64,000 bases of DNA from an uncultured Lachnospiraceae bacterium (GTDB lineage: Bacteria > Bacillota > Clostridia > Lachnospirales > Lachnospiraceae). The stretch spans positions 27,849-91,848 of the forward strand of contig CAJTLB010000013.1 of NCBI GenBank assembly GCA_910577045.1, given 5' to 3'. Of this stretch, positions 62,624-64,000 are shown piece after piece (position 1 is the stretch's first letter; every line of letters starts with the position of its first letter). A model generated the notes under the pieces. It was not told where the DNA came from. It ran no database searches and saw nothing but the letters and a program-made list of their open reading frames with translations. Both the position numbers and the translations under genes were made by a program.

Positions 62624-63838
62624 ATGAAGGAAAAAGTTATCTTAGCCTATTCTGGCGGCCTTGACACTACCGCTATTATCCCATGGCTAAAAGAAAATTA
62701 TGATTATGATGTAGTTTGTGTCTGTGCCAATGTAGGACAAGGCAATGAATTAGATGGCTTAGAGGAAAGGGCAAAGCTTTCTGGGGCCTCTAAACTTTAT
62801 ATTGAAGACTTAGTAGATGAATTTGTAGACGATTATGTAATCCCTACTGTACAGGCAAATGCTGTATATGAAAATAAATACTTACTTGGCACCTCTTTTG
62901 CAAGGCCAGTGATTGCAAAAAGATTAGTAGAAATTGCACGGAAAGAAAATGCGGTTGCCATCTGCCATGGGGCTACCGGAAAAGGGAACGACCAAGTCCG
63001 TTTTGAATTAACTATTAAAGCCCTTGCCCCTGATCTTAAAATTATTGCTCCATGGAGATGCAATGATACTTGGAAAATGCAGTCCCGTGAAGATGAAATT
63101 GCCTATTGTAAAGAACATGGCATTGATCTTCCATTTTCCGCTGATAACAGCTACAGCCGCGACCGTAACCTTTGGCATATTAGCCACGAAGGGCTTGAGT
63201 TAGAAAGCCCTGCTAATGAGCCAAATTATGACCACTTACTTGTACTTGGTGTTACTCCAGAAAAGGCCCCAGACGAAGGCGAATATGTAACATTAACTTT
63301 TGAAAAGGGTATCCCTACCAGCGTAAACGGCGTTTCTATGAAACCTTCTGATATTATCCGCAAATTAAATGAATTAGGCGGCAAACATGGCATTGGCATT
63401 ATTGACATTGTAGAAAACCGTGTTGTAGGCATGAAATCCCGTGGTGTATATGAAACCCCAGGCGGAACCATTTTAATGGAAGCCCATATGCAGTTAGAAG
63501 AACTTATTTTAGATCGAGATACCTTAGATTACAAAAAATTGGTTGCTGTAAAATTTGCTGACTTAGTATATGAAGGAAAATGGTTTACTCCTCTTCGTGA
63601 AGCACTGCAGGCCTTTATAGAATCCACACAAAAAAATGTAACAGGCGAAGTGAAATTTAAACTTTATAAAGGCAATATTATTAAAGCAGGCACTACTTCC
63701 CCTTATTCCTTGTACAGCGAATCACTGGCAAGCTTTACTACAGGCGAGCTCTACGATCATCATGATGCAGAAGGCTTTATTAACCTCTTTGGTTTATCCA
63801 TGAAAGTTCGTGCCATGTTAGAAGCAGAAAGAAAATAA
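62624..63838 (+). CDS. argG: Argininosuccinate synthase
   Basis: A 404-residue enzyme condensing citrulline and aspartate with ATP, the next-to-last step of arginine synthesis. The P-loop-like AYSGGLDTTAIIPWL opens the protein, followed by CHGATGKGNDQVRFELT, APWR, SRDRNLWHISHEGLELE and SVNGV. CGAGGAGGAATTT precedes the ATG. It is transcribed divergently from argCJBD. argF and argH are not in the window. Confidence 0.96.
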   Translation: MKEKVILAYSGGLDTTAIIPWLKENYDYDVVCVCANVGQGNELDGLEERAKLSGASKLYIEDLVDEFVDDYVIPTVQANAVYENKYLLGTSFARPVIAKRLVEIARKENAVAICHGATGKGNDQVRFELTIKALAPDLKIIAPWRCNDTWKMQSREDEIAYCKEHGIDLPFSADNSYSRDRNLWHISHEGLELESPANEPNYDHLLVLGVTPEKAPDEGEYVTLTFEKGIPTSVNGVSMKPSDIIRKLNELGGKHGIGIIDIVENRVVGMKSRGVYETPGGTILMEAHMQLEELILDRDTLDYKKLVAVKFADLVYEGKWFTPLREALQAFIESTQKNVTGEVKFKLYKGNIIKAGTTSPYSLYSESLASFTTGELYDHHDAEGFINLFGLSMKVRAMLEAERK

Positions 63839-63910
63839 ACGTAACTACTACACACCCCATGCGCTGTCTTAACAACATACTTCTTCTGCATGGAGCTGTG
63901 CATAAAACAA

Positions 63911-63948
63911 AAGGGTGTTATAAAATATAATATTTTATAACACCCTTC
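63911..63948 (+). terminator. Long perfect palindrome after argG
   Basis: AAGGGTGTTATAAAATA and its exact complement flank a 3-4 base centre. No T run follows, so it may be a transcript-end hairpin or a repeat. The half-sequence GGGTGTTATAA...AAATATAAT also occurs near 21299. Confidence 0.5.
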
Positions 63949-63963
63949 AGACTGTAGACAAAG

Positions 63964-63998
63964 TGGCTCTGAGATTTATAACCCAGAGCCATTTTTCT
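63964..63998 (+). terminator. Rho-independent terminator at the window end
   Basis: TGGCTCTG (63964-63971) / CAGAGCCA (63984-63991) with a 12-base loop and T5. Confidence 0.8.
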
Positions 63999-64000
63999 TT

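Overview
The window is low-GC Gram-positive DNA, best explained as a chromosome segment of an anaerobic gut-type Clostridia, probably Lachnospiraceae. Supporting signs are oxygen-sensitive glycyl-radical metabolism (split pyruvate formate-lyase), a 2[4Fe-4S] ferredoxin, spoVG, a PerR/reverse-rubrerythrin pair, the shared-ATPase type of LplABC-like sugar transporter, choline-binding repeats on a giant secreted enzyme, and strong AGGAGG ribosome binding sites with TTGACA/TATAAT promoters. The species cannot be fixed from sequence reading alone.

Layout. 1-4.6 kb: end of a MecA-like adaptor, a DUF1858 protein, then a pyruvate formate-lyase whose glycyl-radical domain is a separate gene, with a third small related ORF between them, the activase and a ferredoxin. 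4.6-11 kb (mostly minus strand): small alarmone synthetase, MerR-type regulator, DEAD-box RNA helicase with a terminator-like leader, spoVG and glgC-glgD. 11-18.5 kb (plus): chemoreceptor, FMN-binding-like lipoprotein, murC, a cluster of DnaA boxes followed by a DnaD-like/DnaC-like helicase-loading operon, and a PRPP synthetase. 18.5-25 kb: YhaN/YhaO-like SbcCD pair, a MATE transporter, asnS and an RpiB-family isomerase.

25-51 kb is a rhamnogalacturonan I utilisation region: two PL11 lyases (one a lipoprotein, one a 2199-residue multidomain wall-binding protein), an unsaturated-rhamnogalacturonyl hydrolase (GH105), a three-gene ABC importer without its own ATPase, an AraC regulator, a GH112 phosphorylase and a CE12-type acetylesterase. 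The inferred flow is outside cleavage, import of oligomers, then deacetylation, removal of the unsaturated end and phosphorolysis in the cytoplasm. A very AT-rich block (about 34.1-38.1 kb) interrupts this region. It carries a separate minus-strand operon (papain-fold protein, radical SAM protein, all-alpha NTP pyrophosphatase, phosphoribosyltransferase-like protein), which is the best candidate here for an undescribed system. Two of its genes show a single lesion each (a one-base homopolymer difference and an in-frame TAG), so it is either decaying, recoded or affected by sequence error.

51-55.6 kb: PerR-type regulator and reverse rubrerythrin sharing an operator, then a degraded accessory stretch (XRE remnant, frameshifted brnT with intact brnA, LD-carboxypeptidase with an in-frame stop) and an apparently unlisted type I toxin-antitoxin locus. 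55.7-64 kb: DegV protein, orphan binding lipoprotein, argC-argJ-argB-argD operon and divergent argG.

Scattered through 21-46 kb are four copies (two full, two shortened) of a structured repeat of about 140 bp whose hairpin is supported by compensatory base changes.
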